Below, piece by piece: positions 53,127 through 61,950 of a stretch of DNA of 64,000 nt; position 1 is the first letter of the stretch; each line of letters opens with the position of its first letter. Under the pieces are notes generated by a model that saw only the letters and a program-made list of their open reading frames with translations, was not told the DNA's origin and made no database searches. The stretch covers positions 1 to 64,000 of the forward strand of contig SCVA01000024.1 of NCBI GenBank assembly GCA_004297005.1, read 5' to 3'. The position numbers and the translations under genes were made by a program. This DNA comes from Nevskiaceae bacterium (lineage in GTDB: Bacteria; Pseudomonadota; Gammaproteobacteria; Nevskiales; Nevskiaceae).

Positions 53127-53870
53127 TTATTGCATGTACATGCCGCCGTTCACCTGCAGGGTTTCACCGGTGATGTAGCTGGCGGCAGGCGAGGCCAGGA
53201 AGCACACCGCCGCGGCAATGTCTTCCGGCGCGCCGAGACGACCGGCTGGCACCTGTTCCAGCAGCGCGTTGCGCGCGGCCTCGGGCAGCGCCTTGGTCAT
53301 GTCGGTGTCGATGAAACCGGGCGCGACGACGTTGACGGTGATGCCGCGCGAGCCGATCTCGCGCGCCAGTGACTTCGAGAAACCGATCAGGCCGGCCTTG
53401 GCCGCGCAATAGTTGGCCTGACCGGCGTTGCCCATCAGACCCACCACCGAACCCACCGAAACGATGCGGCCGTAGCGCGCCTTCATCATCCCGCGCAGCA
53501 CCGCGCGGCTGAGCCGGAACACCGCGCTGAGGTCGGTGTCGATCACCTGCGCCCAGTCTTCGTCCTTCATGCGCATCAGCAGGGTGTCGCGGGTGACGCC
53601 AGCGTTGTTGACGAGGATGGCAATGGCGCCCTTTTCCTTAGCGATGGCGTCGACCAGGGCCTCGGTGGCGGCGCCGTCGCGCACGTCCAGCACCCGGCCC
53701 TCGCCGCCGTAGGGGGCCAGCGCCTCGCTGATCGCCGCCGCGCCCGACTCGCTGGTGGCGGTGCCGACCACGGTGGCGCCAGCCTGCGCCAGGGCCAGTG
53801 CGATGGAGCGGCCGATGCCGCGCGAGGCGCCGGTGACCAGAGCGACCTGGCCTTGATAGGAAATCTGCAT
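53127..53870 (-). CDS. fabG: 3-oxoacyl-ACP reductase
   Basis: 247 residues from ATG 53870; the long frame upstream runs antisense-shifted through fabD and is rejected. Short-chain dehydrogenase with NADP-binding TGASRGIGRSIA, NNAG in VNNAGVTRD, and catalytic Ser-Tyr-Lys in VSVGSVVG / NYCAAKAG. C-terminal ASYITGETLQVNGGMYM is typical. Two bases after fabD, so translationally coupled or nearly so. Confidence 0.96.
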   Translation of the reverse strand: MQISYQGQVALVTGASRGIGRSIALALAQAGATVVGTATSESGAAAISEALAPYGGEGRVLDVRDGAATEALVDAIAKEKGAIAILVNNAGVTRDTLLMRMKDEDWAQVIDTDLSAVFRLSRAVLRGMMKARYGRIVSVGSVVGLMGNAGQANYCAAKAGLIGFSKSLAREIGSRGITVNVVAPGFIDTDMTKALPEAARNALLEQVPAGRLGAPEDIAAAVCFLASPAASYITGETLQVNGGMYMQ

Positions 53871-53872
53871 GT

Positions 53873-54826
53873 TCAGTTCACTCCGTTGAGGGTTTGCACG
53901 GCGGCGCTGAACTGCGCCGGATCTTCCAGGGCGTAGAGCTTGGCGCCGTCGACGCTGCGCTTGACCAGACCGGTGAGCACCTTGCCCGGCCCGCATTCCA
54001 GCCAATGCACCACGCCCTGCCCGGCCAGCGCCTGCACAGTGCGCGTCCATTGCACCGGCTGGTGCAGCTGGGCTGCGAGCGCGGCGCGGATCTCCTGCGA
54101 ATCCTGGCGCGGCGTGGCGTCGAGGTTGTGCAGCACCGGGATTTTCGGCGTCAGGACCGTGGTCGCTGCCAGCGCCTCGGCGAGCTTCGCGGCGGCATCC
54201 TTGAGCAAGGCGCAGTGCGAGGGCACCGACATGCCCACCCGCATCACCATGCGCGCGCCCTTGGCCTTGCCATTGGCCAGCAGCCAGTCCAGCGCCGGGG
54301 TTTCGCCGGCCACCACCACCTGGCCGGGGCTGTTGTAGTTGGCGGGCGTCAGCAGCTCGCTGCCGGGATATTCGGCGCAGAGCCGGACCACGGCCTCGTC
54401 GTCGAGGCCGATAACCGCCGCCATGCCGCCCTGGCCCTCGGGCACCGCCGCCTGCATCAGCTGGCCGCGTAGGCGCACCAGACGCAGCGCGTCGGCGAAA
54501 CTCAGCGACTCGGCGGCGACCAGGGCGCTGTACTCGCCCAGGCTGTGTCCGGCCAGCGCCAAGGGCTGCGCCGCGGACTGCGCCCGCCAGGCGCGCCACA
54601 CCGCCACCGCCGCGGCCAGCAGCGCCGGCTGGGTGTTCTCCGTGCGATCAAGATCTTCCTTAGGCCCCTCGCGGACTAGCCCGGCGAGATCGAAGCCGAG
54701 CACCTCGGAGGCTTCGGCGAAGGTGTCGGCAATCGACGGATGAGCGCCGGCCAGGACCTGGAGCATCCCCACAGACTGGGAGCCTTGACCAGGGAACAGG
54801 AGGGCGTGCGCGTTGGCTTCGGACAT
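53873..54826 (-). CDS. fabD: Malonyl-CoA:ACP transacylase
   Basis: 317 residues from ATG 54826 (the frame to 54877 is unsupported). Transfers malonyl from CoA to ACP. FPGQGSQSVGML at the start, nucleophile in LAGHSLGEYSALVAA, and partner His in VPSHCALL. FabH and PlsX, which often precede fabD, are not found upstream here; the rhomboid protease gene lies there instead. Confidence 0.96.
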   Translation of the reverse strand: MSEANAHALLFPGQGSQSVGMLQVLAGAHPSIADTFAEASEVLGFDLAGLVREGPKEDLDRTENTQPALLAAAVAVWRAWRAQSAAQPLALAGHSLGEYSALVAAESLSFADALRLVRLRGQLMQAAVPEGQGGMAAVIGLDDEAVVRLCAEYPGSELLTPANYNSPGQVVVAGETPALDWLLANGKAKGARMVMRVGMSVPSHCALLKDAAAKLAEALAATTVLTPKIPVLHNLDATPRQDSQEIRAALAAQLHQPVQWTRTVQALAGQGVVHWLECGPGKVLTGLVKRSVDGAKLYALEDPAQFSAAVQTLNGVN

Positions 54827-54937
54827 CTGGGCCTCGGATTGAAGATGGAGTTTGGAAGCGGCGCCGACTCTACACAAAGGCCGGCGCGGCGACCTAGTGC
54901 TGGCGGAGGATACGAGTCAGGCCCTGAGGTACGAAGG

Positions 54938-55618
54938 CTAGCGCCAGAACGCCCAGCGTTCCGGCTTCCAGAACGCCTGGAAGATCAGGCCGTAAACCAG
55001 GCCGGAGATCGCGCCCCAGAGATGCGAGTCGAGGGCCACCTTGCCGCCGATGGCATGCTCGTCGGACACCGGCGCACCGGCATACAGCTCGTAGCCCAGC
55101 TTGCCCAGTAGATACAGGATGCAACCCAGGGCGACGATGTCCTTCTTCAGCGCCTGCGGCATCAGGCCGAGCAGGAACAGACCGTGCATGACGCCAGACA
55201 GGCCCACGTACCAGCGCAACTCCGGCGCGTAGAAGTAAAGGCCGGCGCTCATGCCCAGCCCCAGGACGACCAGCCGCCGTGCCCACACTGCCGCCGACAG
55301 GCGTTCCGGACAGAGCAGCACCAGCACCAGGACGCCCAGTTCGTTCAAAAACAAATGCCAGGGACCGTGGAACCGGAAGCCCTCCCAGACAATCGTATTG
55401 CCCGGCAGGTGCACGAAATTGCAGGTCAGCAGGCGCCACCACTCGCCACCCGCGATGGCAACGCGGTCGTAGCGCAAAGCGTTGATCCAGGGTTCGCCTC
55501 CCAGGGCCAGCAAAGCGATCAGGGCCATCAGCACCAGCGGCGAGGACCAGACGGCGAAATCGGTCCAGGGATTTTTCAGCGTCGTCGTCGCGGCGTTGTC
55601 AGACGCGTTTGTTATCAT
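54938..55618 (-). CDS. Rhomboid-family intramembrane serine protease, probable rhombosortase
   Basis: 226 residues from ATG 55618 (a TTG 55660 start is possible but less likely). Six or more hydrophobic helices. Catalytic dyad of rhomboids: Ser141 in YVGLSGVMHGLF and His199 in LDSHLWGAISGL; His88 and Asn92 in WHLFLNELG serve the oxyanion site. GEWWRLLTCNFVHL and LLGKLGYELYAG fit the rhombosortase subfamily that cleaves GlyGly-CTERM tails. Two large candidate substrates lie at 26632 and 30082, and the divergent operon encodes a T2SS. Subfamily assignment is by motif, not by profile search. Confidence 0.78.
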   Translation of the reverse strand: MITNASDNAATTTLKNPWTDFAVWSSPLVLMALIALLALGGEPWINALRYDRVAIAGGEWWRLLTCNFVHLPGNTIVWEGFRFHGPWHLFLNELGVLVLVLLCPERLSAAVWARRLVVLGLGMSAGLYFYAPELRWYVGLSGVMHGLFLLGLMPQALKKDIVALGCILYLLGKLGYELYAGAPVSDEHAIGGKVALDSHLWGAISGLVYGLIFQAFWKPERWAFWR

Positions 55619-55671
55619 CCGCAGCGTTCCAGCAGTGTTCACGAAGTTCAAGCAAATCAAGGATTTTTACG

Positions 55672-56121
55672 ATGCCCACGACGATGCACCCGGCCCGCCG
55701 CCAAGGCGGCTTCACCCTCATCGAGATCATGGTGGTGGTGGTGATCCTCGGCATTCTGGCCGCCGTGGTAGTGCCGCGCATTATGGATCGCCCGGATGAC
55801 GCCCGTATCGCCAAGGCCAAGCAGGACATCCGCGTGCTGGAGTCCTCGCTCAATCTCTACAAGCTCGACAACTTCTACTACCCCTCCACCCAGCAGGGCC
55901 TCGAAGCCCTGGTGACGCCGCCGCAGGGCGAACCACCGGCCAAGAACTGGAAGCCGGGCGGCTATGTGCAGAAGCTGCCCAACGATCCCTGGGGCAATCC
56001 CTACCAGTACCTGCAGCCCGGCACCAAGGGCGAGTTCGACCTGTTCAGCCTGGGTTCCGACAACAAGCCGGGTGGTGAAGGCGCCGCCGGCGACATCGGC
56101 AACTGGGATCTGGGTGGGTGA
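55672..56121 (+). CDS. gspG: Type II secretion major pseudopilin GspG
   Basis: 149 residues from ATG 55672 (AAGGA 8 bases upstream). Short leader ending RRQGG, then FTLIEIMVVVVILGILAAVV, the prepilin peptidase site and N-terminal helix with Glu at +5. The G-specific C-terminal part has DPWGNPYQYLQPG and FSLGSDNKPGGEG (calcium-binding loop). Main subunit of the pseudopilus that pushes exoproteins through the outer-membrane secretin. First gene of gspGHIJKLMN; gspC, D, E and F are absent nearby. Confidence 0.96.
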   Translation: MPTTMHPARRQGGFTLIEIMVVVVILGILAAVVVPRIMDRPDDARIAKAKQDIRVLESSLNLYKLDNFYYPSTQQGLEALVTPPQGEPPAKNWKPGGYVQKLPNDPWGNPYQYLQPGTKGEFDLFSLGSDNKPGGEGAAGDIGNWDLGG

Positions 56122-56858
56122 GCCACCGCGCTTCGCGAGCGAAGCTCGCGGCGGTGGCGAACGCCTCGCCATGGATGGCGAGGCAGGGGCCGGATACGAA
56201 GTGCCAGTTCGCGCCAGGGACGGCAAGGAATTCGGCGAGTCGTAGCGAATCGCGGCAAACAAGCTGCGCGTACGGGTTTTCAAGTGCGCCGCGCAGCCAC
56301 CGCGGCTTCACCCTGCTCGAACTCGCCGTCGTCATCCTCATCATCGGCGTGCTCGCCACGTTCGCGATGCTGTCGGTCGGCAACCGCGTGAATGAAGATA
56401 GCCTGGAGAACGAAGCCCGGCGCATGAAGGCATTGGTGCAACTGGCCTCCGAAGAAGCCGAGGCCAAGGGTGTGGAGATCGGTCTGCGCTTCACCGAAAG
56501 CGAGTTCCGGCTGATGGTGCTGGACGAGAATCGCAAGTGGAGCGACCTGGAAAAGACCGGCAGCCTGCGCCGTCGCCAGATTCCTCCGCCGCTGGCGGTC
56601 GGTTTGAGCGTCGATGGCCGGCGTGTGGTGCTGCCGCCCAACGACCCCTCCGAGGCCGAGCTGGAAAAGGAAAAGAAATCGCCATCGATGACCTCGGAAG
56701 CCAAGAAGATGGAGCCGCAGGTGCTGCTGCTGTCCAGCGGCGAGATGACGCCTTTCGCGCTCGATCTGGGTGCCCAAGGTCTGGGCTTCTTCTACCGGCT
56801 GGAAGGCGATGTGCTGGGGCGACTGAAACTCGACCGCGTCGCGGTGCCGCGCGGATGA
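56118..56858 (+). CDS. gspH: Type II secretion minor pseudopilin GspH (start uncertain)
   Basis: The pseudopilin core starts at SHRGFTLLELAVVILIIGVLATFAM-like sequence (about 56290). In-frame starts are GTG 56118 (GTGA overlap with gspG, like the other junctions in this operon), GTG 56154 and ATG 56175. None gives the usual short leader; even ATG 56175 leaves about 44 residues before the cleavage Gly. The intervening DNA forms a set of palindromes, so the leader seems altered by a repeat. The mature part has a DUF-like GspH beta domain (FRLMVLDENRKWSDLE). Minor subunit at the pseudopilus tip. Confidence 0.85.
   Translation: MSHRASRAKLAAVANASPWMARQGPDTKCQFAPGTARNSASRSESRQTSCAYGFSSAPRSHRGFTLLELAVVILIIGVLATFAMLSVGNRVNEDSLENEARRMKALVQLASEEAEAKGVEIGLRFTESEFRLMVLDENRKWSDLEKTGSLRRRQIPPPLAVGLSVDGRRVVLPPNDPSEAELEKEKKSPSMTSEAKKMEPQVLLLSSGEMTPFALDLGAQGLGFFYRLEGDVLGRLKLDRVAVPRG
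56122..56184. repeat. Palindromic repeat unit inside the gspG-gspH junction
   Basis: Nested hairpin GCCACCGC / GCGGTGGC (56122-56129, 56151-56158) with inner GCTTCG / CGAAGC, followed by hairpin GCCTCGCCA-TGGA-TGGCGAGGC (56163-56184). The form resembles a REP/BIME-like insertion. It lies in the frame of the gspH leader. Confidence 0.55.
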
Positions 56859-57250
56859 ACCCGTCCCGAAGCGAAGCGCAGCGCGGTTTCACCCTGCTGG
56901 AACTGCTGGTGGCGGTGGCGATCCTGGCCATCGCCATGGGCGCTCTGCTGTCCGGCTTCGCCCGCTATGCCTCGCAGGCCGGCTATCTGCGCGAGCGCAG
57001 CATCGCCACCTGGGTGGCGCACAACCGCCTCACCGAAATCGAGCTGGAGGCGGAATGGCCGGGCACCGGCAGCCGCGAGGGCAAGGTCGAGATGGCCGGT
57101 ACCGAATGGAAGTGGCGGCTGGAAGTTCGTGGCACCGACGACCCGGAGTTGCGGCGTCTGGACCTCAAAGTGCTGTCACCGCTGGCCAAGGACAGCAGCG
57201 CCGATGCGCCGACCAGTGCCCAGCTCACCGGCTTCCTGAGGCGCAAATGA
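56855..57250 (+). CDS. gspI: Type II secretion minor pseudopilin GspI
   Basis: 131 residues from ATG 56855 in an ATGA overlap with gspH. Leader MNPSRSEAQRG, then FTLLELLVAVAILAIAMGAL with Glu at +5. The body (VAHNRLTEIELE, EWKWRLEV) matches GspI. Forms the tip complex with GspJ and GspK. Confidence 0.93.
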   Translation: MNPSRSEAQRGFTLLELLVAVAILAIAMGALLSGFARYASQAGYLRERSIATWVAHNRLTEIELEAEWPGTGSREGKVEMAGTEWKWRLEVRGTDDPELRRLDLKVLSPLAKDSSADAPTSAQLTGFLRRK

Positions 57251-57927
57251 GGCGCGCGCGCGGCTTCACCCTGCTGGAGCTGATCGTCGTGCTGGCGATC
57301 TTCTCGGTGTTCGCGGCCATGGCCTATGGCGGGCTCAACTACGTACTCAACACCCGGCGTGAGCTGGAAAGCCGTCTGGACCGCACGGCGGAGTGGCAGA
57401 AGGCCTTCCAGCGCCTGCGCAACGATTTTCAGCTTGCCTCCACCCGCACGGTGCGCGACGGCTTCGGCCAGAAACGCCCGGCGCTGGAATTCGAGGAATA
57501 CCAGCAAAGGGTGGAGTTCACCCGGGGCGGCTGGCGCAACCCGCTCTACCAGCCGCGCTCCAGCCTGGAGCGCATTGCCTACCGCTACGACGAGAAGACC
57601 GAAGAGCTGGTCCGCGAAACCTGGCGGGTGCTGGACCGCGCCGAGGACCGCGACCCGGTGCGCCTGGTGGTATTGAGCCAGCTAGACGAGGTGCGCTGGC
57701 GCTTTCTCGACAACAACCGCGAATGGCGCGAGCGCTGGCCCAGTGGCGGCGGTGGCAACCCTAACGCCACCAGCAGCAGCCCGCCACCGAAGGCGGTGGA
57801 GCTGACGCTCAAGAGCAAGGATTACGACGAAGTGCGCTGGCTGTTCCGCATTGGCGTCGAGGTAGCAAAACCAGGCCCGACGCCGCCACCGCCAAGTGAT
57901 GAGGGCAAGAAGGAAGGCAATGGCTAG
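57247..57927 (+). CDS. gspJ: Type II secretion minor pseudopilin GspJ
   Basis: 226 residues from ATG 57247 (ATGA overlap with gspI). Very short leader MRRARG, then FTLLELIVVLAIFSVFAAMA. FQRLRNDFQLASTRTVRDGFG and PLYQPRSSLERIAYRY follow the GspJ pattern. A Gly/Ser/Pro-rich insertion (SGGGGNPNATSSSPPPK) and a charged end (GKKEGNG) are lineage features. Confidence 0.93.
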   Translation: MRRARGFTLLELIVVLAIFSVFAAMAYGGLNYVLNTRRELESRLDRTAEWQKAFQRLRNDFQLASTRTVRDGFGQKRPALEFEEYQQRVEFTRGGWRNPLYQPRSSLERIAYRYDEKTEELVRETWRVLDRAEDRDPVRLVVLSQLDEVRWRFLDNNREWRERWPSGGGGNPNATSSSPPPKAVELTLKSKDYDEVRWLFRIGVEVAKPGPTPPPPSDEGKKEGNG

Positions 57928-58870
57928 TCCTCGGCGCCACCGCGGCATCGCCCTGATCACCGCCATGCTGGTGATGGCCCTCGCCGTCATCGCCGCCGCC
58001 GCCGTGCTCGGCTCGGCCAATGCCGCGATCCGCCGCACGGGCACGCTCATCGATGGCGAGCGCGCCTGGTGGTACGCGGACGGTCTGGAGACTTGGGTGA
58101 TCTCGATCCTGAAGCGCGACCGCGAGGACAACGATGTCGACTCCCTGGACGAGAACTGGGCGCGTCCGGTGGACTATCTGCCGGTGGAACAGGGCGCGCT
58201 GCGCGGCCATCTGGAAGACCTGCAGGGCCGCTTCAACCTCAACAATCTCGGCTCCAACAAGCCGCTGGTGTATGTGAAGCAGTTCCAACGGCTGTTCGGG
58301 CAGATTCCCGGCCTGGACGCCAGCCAGGCCAGCGCCATCGCCGAAGCCATCCGCGACTGGATCGACGTCAACCAGGTTCCCGGCGGCAGCGGCGGCGCCG
58401 AGGACAGCGAGTACCAGGGTCTGGCCCAGCCCTACCGCACGGCCGACCAGGCCCTGCAGAGCCCCACCGAGTTGCTGGCGATCAAGGGGGTCACCCCGGA
58501 GATCTACCGCGCGCTGGCGCCCTTTGTGACCGCGCTGCCCCTGGGCGGCGGCAGCGCGCCAACGCCGATCAACGTCAACACTGCCAAGGCTGAGGTGCTG
58601 TATTCCCTCTCCGACCAGATCGACGCCAACAAGATGCGAACCTGGATCGAGAAGCAGAAGACCGAGCCGGTTGACAGCCCGCAGAAGCTGCAACGTGACG
58701 GCACATTGCCGGCCGACGTCACCGCCGACATGGTCTCGGCCAAGACCAGTTACTTCCTGATGGTGGCGGAAGCCTTCATTGGCAGCGGTCGTGTCGCCCT
58801 CTATAGTGTGGTGCTGCGGCCCAGTTCGGGCTCGCCCATCGTCATCTCCCGCAGCCTCGACACCGAATAA
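57920..58870 (+). CDS. gspK: Type II secretion minor pseudopilin GspK
   Basis: 316 residues from ATG 57920, supported by AAGGAAGG; it overlaps gspJ by 8 bases. Leader MASPRRHRG then IALITAMLVMALAVIAAAAV; GspK lacks Glu at +5, as usual. RFNLNNL, IRDWIDVN and INVNTAKAEVL are typical of the family's large helical domain, which caps the pseudopilus. Confidence 0.94.
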   Translation: MASPRRHRGIALITAMLVMALAVIAAAAVLGSANAAIRRTGTLIDGERAWWYADGLETWVISILKRDREDNDVDSLDENWARPVDYLPVEQGALRGHLEDLQGRFNLNNLGSNKPLVYVKQFQRLFGQIPGLDASQASAIAEAIRDWIDVNQVPGGSGGAEDSEYQGLAQPYRTADQALQSPTELLAIKGVTPEIYRALAPFVTALPLGGGSAPTPINVNTAKAEVLYSLSDQIDANKMRTWIEKQKTEPVDSPQKLQRDGTLPADVTADMVSAKTSYFLMVAEAFIGSGRVALYSVVLRPSSGSPIVISRSLDTE

Positions 58871-58880
58871 GCCAGCCCCA

Positions 58881-60089
58881 ATGCGCGAGACGCTGCATAT
58901 CCGCCTACGCGAGCCTGGCTCGGAAGCGCCCGTCGCCTACGCCCTCACTAGCGGCGACACCCCGGTCAGCGTGCTGGTGCGCGAAGCACCGCTCGCCGAG
59001 GTTCTGGAACTCGCGCCACAGCGCCGCCTGGTGCTCTACGTGCCCGGCGAAGATGTGCGCCTGCTCAGCGCCAATCTGCCGGTGCGCCAGGCCGCCAAGG
59101 CCCTGCTCGCGGTGCCTTATGCGCTGGAGGATCAGTTCGCCGAGGATGTCGAGACCCTGCACTTCGCGGTCGCGCCGCCGCCGCTGGCCAACAACGAATG
59201 GCCGGTGGCGGTGGTCGCCGAGGAGCAGTTGCGCGGCTGGCTGCAACCCTTCCTGGCGCGTGGCCTGGCGCCCGACGCGCTGGTGCCGGAAACCCTGGCT
59301 CTGCCCTGGCGCGACGACGCCCGCTGGACGGTACTCGCCGAGCCCGGAAAGCTCAGCGTGCGCACCGGCCCCTACGCCGGTTTCGGCTGCCTTGCCGAAG
59401 ACTTCGAGCTGTTCCTCGACCTCGCCGAAGCGGGTCAGAAGCACGCGCTGCGCATCCTCGTCGGCCGCGAGGTCGAAACCGATTTCACCCGCCTGGAGCG
59501 CGATGTCGAGCTGCTGCCCGGGCTGGAACATCCGCTGGAGGCTTTCGCCCGTCACTACCGACCGGCGCAGAGCATCAACCTGTTGCAGGGCGCGTACGCG
59601 CAGCAACGCGGCTTCAGCAAGGAGTGGCAGGCCTGGAAGCTGCCGGTCGGCCTGCTCGCCGCCGCCTTCCTGCTCGGCTCGGTGGGCAATGGCCTGAGCG
59701 CCCTGGCGCTCAAGCATCAGGTCGGCCAGCAGAAGGCCGCCAACGAGGAGCGGTTCCGCGCGCTGTTCCCCAGCGAGCAGCGGGTGGTGAACCTGAGCGC
59801 CCAGGCCGAACAGCAGTTCGCCCGCGCCCAGGGCAATGCCAAGGGCGCTGGCCTGCTGCCCCTGCTCGATGCCCTCGCCGCCGGACTGAAAGCCGCCCCC
59901 AGCCTGCAACTCGACGGTCTGCAGTACCGCGAGGGCGCGCTGTTCCTGAGCCTGAGCGGCACCGACCTGGCGGCGCTCGACCAATTGCGTGCCTACTACA
60001 CCCCCGCCAGCGGCGCCCGGCTGGACGTGCAGTCCGCGAACAGCGGCGAAGAAGGCCTGAAAATCCGCATCAAGCTCTCCCCCGCATGA
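58881..60089 (+). CDS. gspL: Type II secretion assembly protein GspL
   Basis: 402 residues from ATG 58881, ten bases after gspK. The cytoplasmic actin-like part (about 1-245: LVLYVPGEDVRLLSANLPVR, VPYALEDQFAEDVE, VVAEEQLRGWL) binds the ATPase GspE. One membrane helix (about 250-275, LPVGLLAAAFLLGSVGNGL) leads to a periplasmic ferredoxin-like domain. Inner-membrane platform component. Confidence 0.93.
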   Translation: MRETLHIRLREPGSEAPVAYALTSGDTPVSVLVREAPLAEVLELAPQRRLVLYVPGEDVRLLSANLPVRQAAKALLAVPYALEDQFAEDVETLHFAVAPPPLANNEWPVAVVAEEQLRGWLQPFLARGLAPDALVPETLALPWRDDARWTVLAEPGKLSVRTGPYAGFGCLAEDFELFLDLAEAGQKHALRILVGREVETDFTRLERDVELLPGLEHPLEAFARHYRPAQSINLLQGAYAQQRGFSKEWQAWKLPVGLLAAAFLLGSVGNGLSALALKHQVGQQKAANEERFRALFPSEQRVVNLSAQAEQQFARAQGNAKGAGLLPLLDALAAGLKAAPSLQLDGLQYREGALFLSLSGTDLAALDQLRAYYTPASGARLDVQSANSGEEGLKIRIKLSPA

Positions 60090-60652
60090 GCGCCTTCGAC
60101 AAAATCACCACGGCCTTTCAGGCCCGGCTGTCGGCCCTGGCGACCCAGGCCGAGCCGCATCTGGCGCCACTGATGGCGCGCTACCGCGAACTGCAGCCGC
60201 GCGAGCGCCTGATCGTCGCGGTTGGCGCCGGCGTGCTGGCGCTGACCTTGATCTATTTGGTGCTCTGGGAACCCTTCGCCAAGGCGCGCGCGCACCAGCA
60301 GGCGGCGCTGGCCGAACAACGCGCGCTGGCCGAGCGCCTGGAGACCATTGCCGCGGTTGTCCAGCGTGCCCGCGCGTCCGGGCTGGGCGCGGTGCAGGGC
60401 AGCGGCCAGTCGCTGCTGACCCTGGTCGATCAGGCGGCGCGGCTGCCGGAACTGGGCAAGGCCCCCACCCGTCTGCAACCGGACGGTGAGACCGAGGTGA
60501 AGATCTGGTTCGAGGACGTGCCCTTCGACAATCTCGCGCGCTGGATCGGCATCCTCCAGAGCCGCTACGGCGTCAGCGTCAGCGGCGCCGAGATCGAACG
60601 GCGTGCCGCCTCGGGGCTGGTCAACGCCCGCCTCAGCCTGGTACGCCCGTGA
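60086..60652 (+). CDS. gspM: Type II secretion protein GspM
   Basis: 188 residues from ATG 60086 (ATGA overlap with gspL). Short cytoplasmic part, one membrane helix at about 43-62 (LIVAVGAGVLALTLIYLVLW), coiled stretch (ALAEQRALAERLETIAAVVQ), and a periplasmic ferredoxin-like end (VKIWFEDVPFDNLARWIGIL). Partner of GspL in the inner-membrane platform. Confidence 0.92.
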   Translation: MSAFDKITTAFQARLSALATQAEPHLAPLMARYRELQPRERLIVAVGAGVLALTLIYLVLWEPFAKARAHQQAALAEQRALAERLETIAAVVQRARASGLGAVQGSGQSLLTLVDQAARLPELGKAPTRLQPDGETEVKIWFEDVPFDNLARWIGILQSRYGVSVSGAEIERRAASGLVNARLSLVRP

Positions 60653-61404
60653 TCGCCCGCAAGCACGTCCTGTGGGCCGCGGCGGCGGTGTTCCTGCTGA
60701 CGCTGATCGCCAACATCCCCGCGGCGCTGCTCTACAGCGCCTTCAAGCCCAAGAGCTCAAACCTGCAGGTCTATGGCCTGCAAGGCCCCTGGGCGTCTGG
60801 ACAACTCTCCGGCATCACCGTCAACAACCGGCTGGTGGCGCAGGATCTGCGCTGGCGCTTCCAGCCCTGGTGGCTGCTGCTGGGCCGGGCCTCGCTGTGG
60901 CTAGAAGGTGGCGGCGAACTGGCGACCCTGCAGGGCCGTGCTTCGGCCTCGCCGCTGGCGCTGCGGCTGAGCGACTTCCGCATTGCTGGCGAGGTCAAGC
61001 GCCTCGCCGCGCTGGCCAATTTCAGCTACCTGCCGGTCAGCGGCCAGGCTGGTGCCCAGATCGACAGCCTGATCCTCAGAAAAGGCCACATCGACACCCT
61101 CACGGGGCGCATCGATCTGCGCGGTCTGGCCTGGACGCTGGCGCGCGAGCCGCTGGCGCTGGGCGACTTTCAGATCGAATTGCTGACCACGCCAGAGGCC
61201 CTGATCGCCAAGGTCAGCTCGCCGTCCGGACCGCTGGAGGCTGACGGCGAGGCGCGCCTGTTCCCCGACCAGCGCTACGAGAGCGACATCCGACTCCGGC
61301 CCAAGCCCGGCGCCAGCGAGACCCTGAAGAATTACCTGCGCTCGCTGGGCCCTGCCGACCCGGATGGTTACCAGCACCTCCGCCAGAAGGGCCAGTTGAA
61401 ATGA
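60649..61404 (+). CDS. gspN: Type II secretion protein GspN
   Basis: 251 residues from GTG 60649 (GTGA overlap with gspM). An N-terminal membrane anchor (about 8-28) is followed by a beta-rich periplasmic part (GLQGPWASGQLSGITVNN, WRFQPWWLLLGRASLWLEG). GspN is found in only some T2SS and is thought to link with the platform or pilotin functions; its role is poorly defined. Overlaps the nudJ start in ATGA. Confidence 0.88.
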   Translation: MIARKHVLWAAAAVFLLTLIANIPAALLYSAFKPKSSNLQVYGLQGPWASGQLSGITVNNRLVAQDLRWRFQPWWLLLGRASLWLEGGGELATLQGRASASPLALRLSDFRIAGEVKRLAALANFSYLPVSGQAGAQIDSLILRKGHIDTLTGRIDLRGLAWTLAREPLALGDFQIELLTTPEALIAKVSSPSGPLEADGEARLFPDQRYESDIRLRPKPGASETLKNYLRSLGPADPDGYQHLRQKGQLK

Positions 61405-61943
61405 GCCAACGTTCCTGGATGCCGCATGTCACGGTCGCCACCGTGGTGGAACGCAACGGCCGCTTTCTGCTGGTGGAGGAGGAAGTCGGCGAGGAACTGG
61501 TCATCAACCAACCGGCCGGCCACTGGGAGCAAGGCGAGACCCTGATGCAGGGCGCGGTGCGCGAAACCCTGGAGGAAACCGGCTGGCACGTCGAAATCAC
61601 CGGTCTGGTCGGTGTCTACGAATACCAGCCGCCGGACCTCGACTACGCTTTCGTGCGCTTCGCGTTCTCCGCCCGCCCGCTGGAGCACGATGCCACGCGG
61701 CCGCTGGATACCGGCATCCGCCGCTGGTTCTGGATGGACCAATACGAACTACAGGACGAGATCTACCGCCACCGCAGCCCGATGGTGCAGCAGTGCGTAG
61801 AGGACTTCTGGACCGTCAAGCGCTATCCGCTCAGCGTGCTCACTCACCTGACCCCGCTGGGTGGCGCGCCGGTACCGGACGCCGAGGAAGAGCCGATGGC
61901 GCAGTCGATTCCCGGCAGTGGCTCGCTGACCCTGCCGGATTGA
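61401..61943 (+). CDS. nudJ: Nudix hydrolase, NudJ-like phosphatase
   Basis: 180 residues from ATG 61401. A full Nudix box (GHWEQGE-x7-RETLEETGW) chelates the metal. MPHVTVATVVERNGRFLLVEE and VGVYEYQPPDLDYAFVRF match NudJ, which hydrolyses thiamin pyrophosphates and nucleoside di/triphosphates. The C-terminal ~25 residues (AEEEPMAQSIPGSGS) are an extra flexible tail. It sits before mnmA as in many gammaproteobacteria, but here it is also coupled to gspN. Confidence 0.9.
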   Translation: MSQRSWMPHVTVATVVERNGRFLLVEEEVGEELVINQPAGHWEQGETLMQGAVRETLEETGWHVEITGLVGVYEYQPPDLDYAFVRFAFSARPLEHDATRPLDTGIRRWFWMDQYELQDEIYRHRSPMVQQCVEDFWTVKRYPLSVLTHLTPLGGAPVPDAEEEPMAQSIPGSGSLTLPD

Positions 61944-61950
61944 GAACGCG

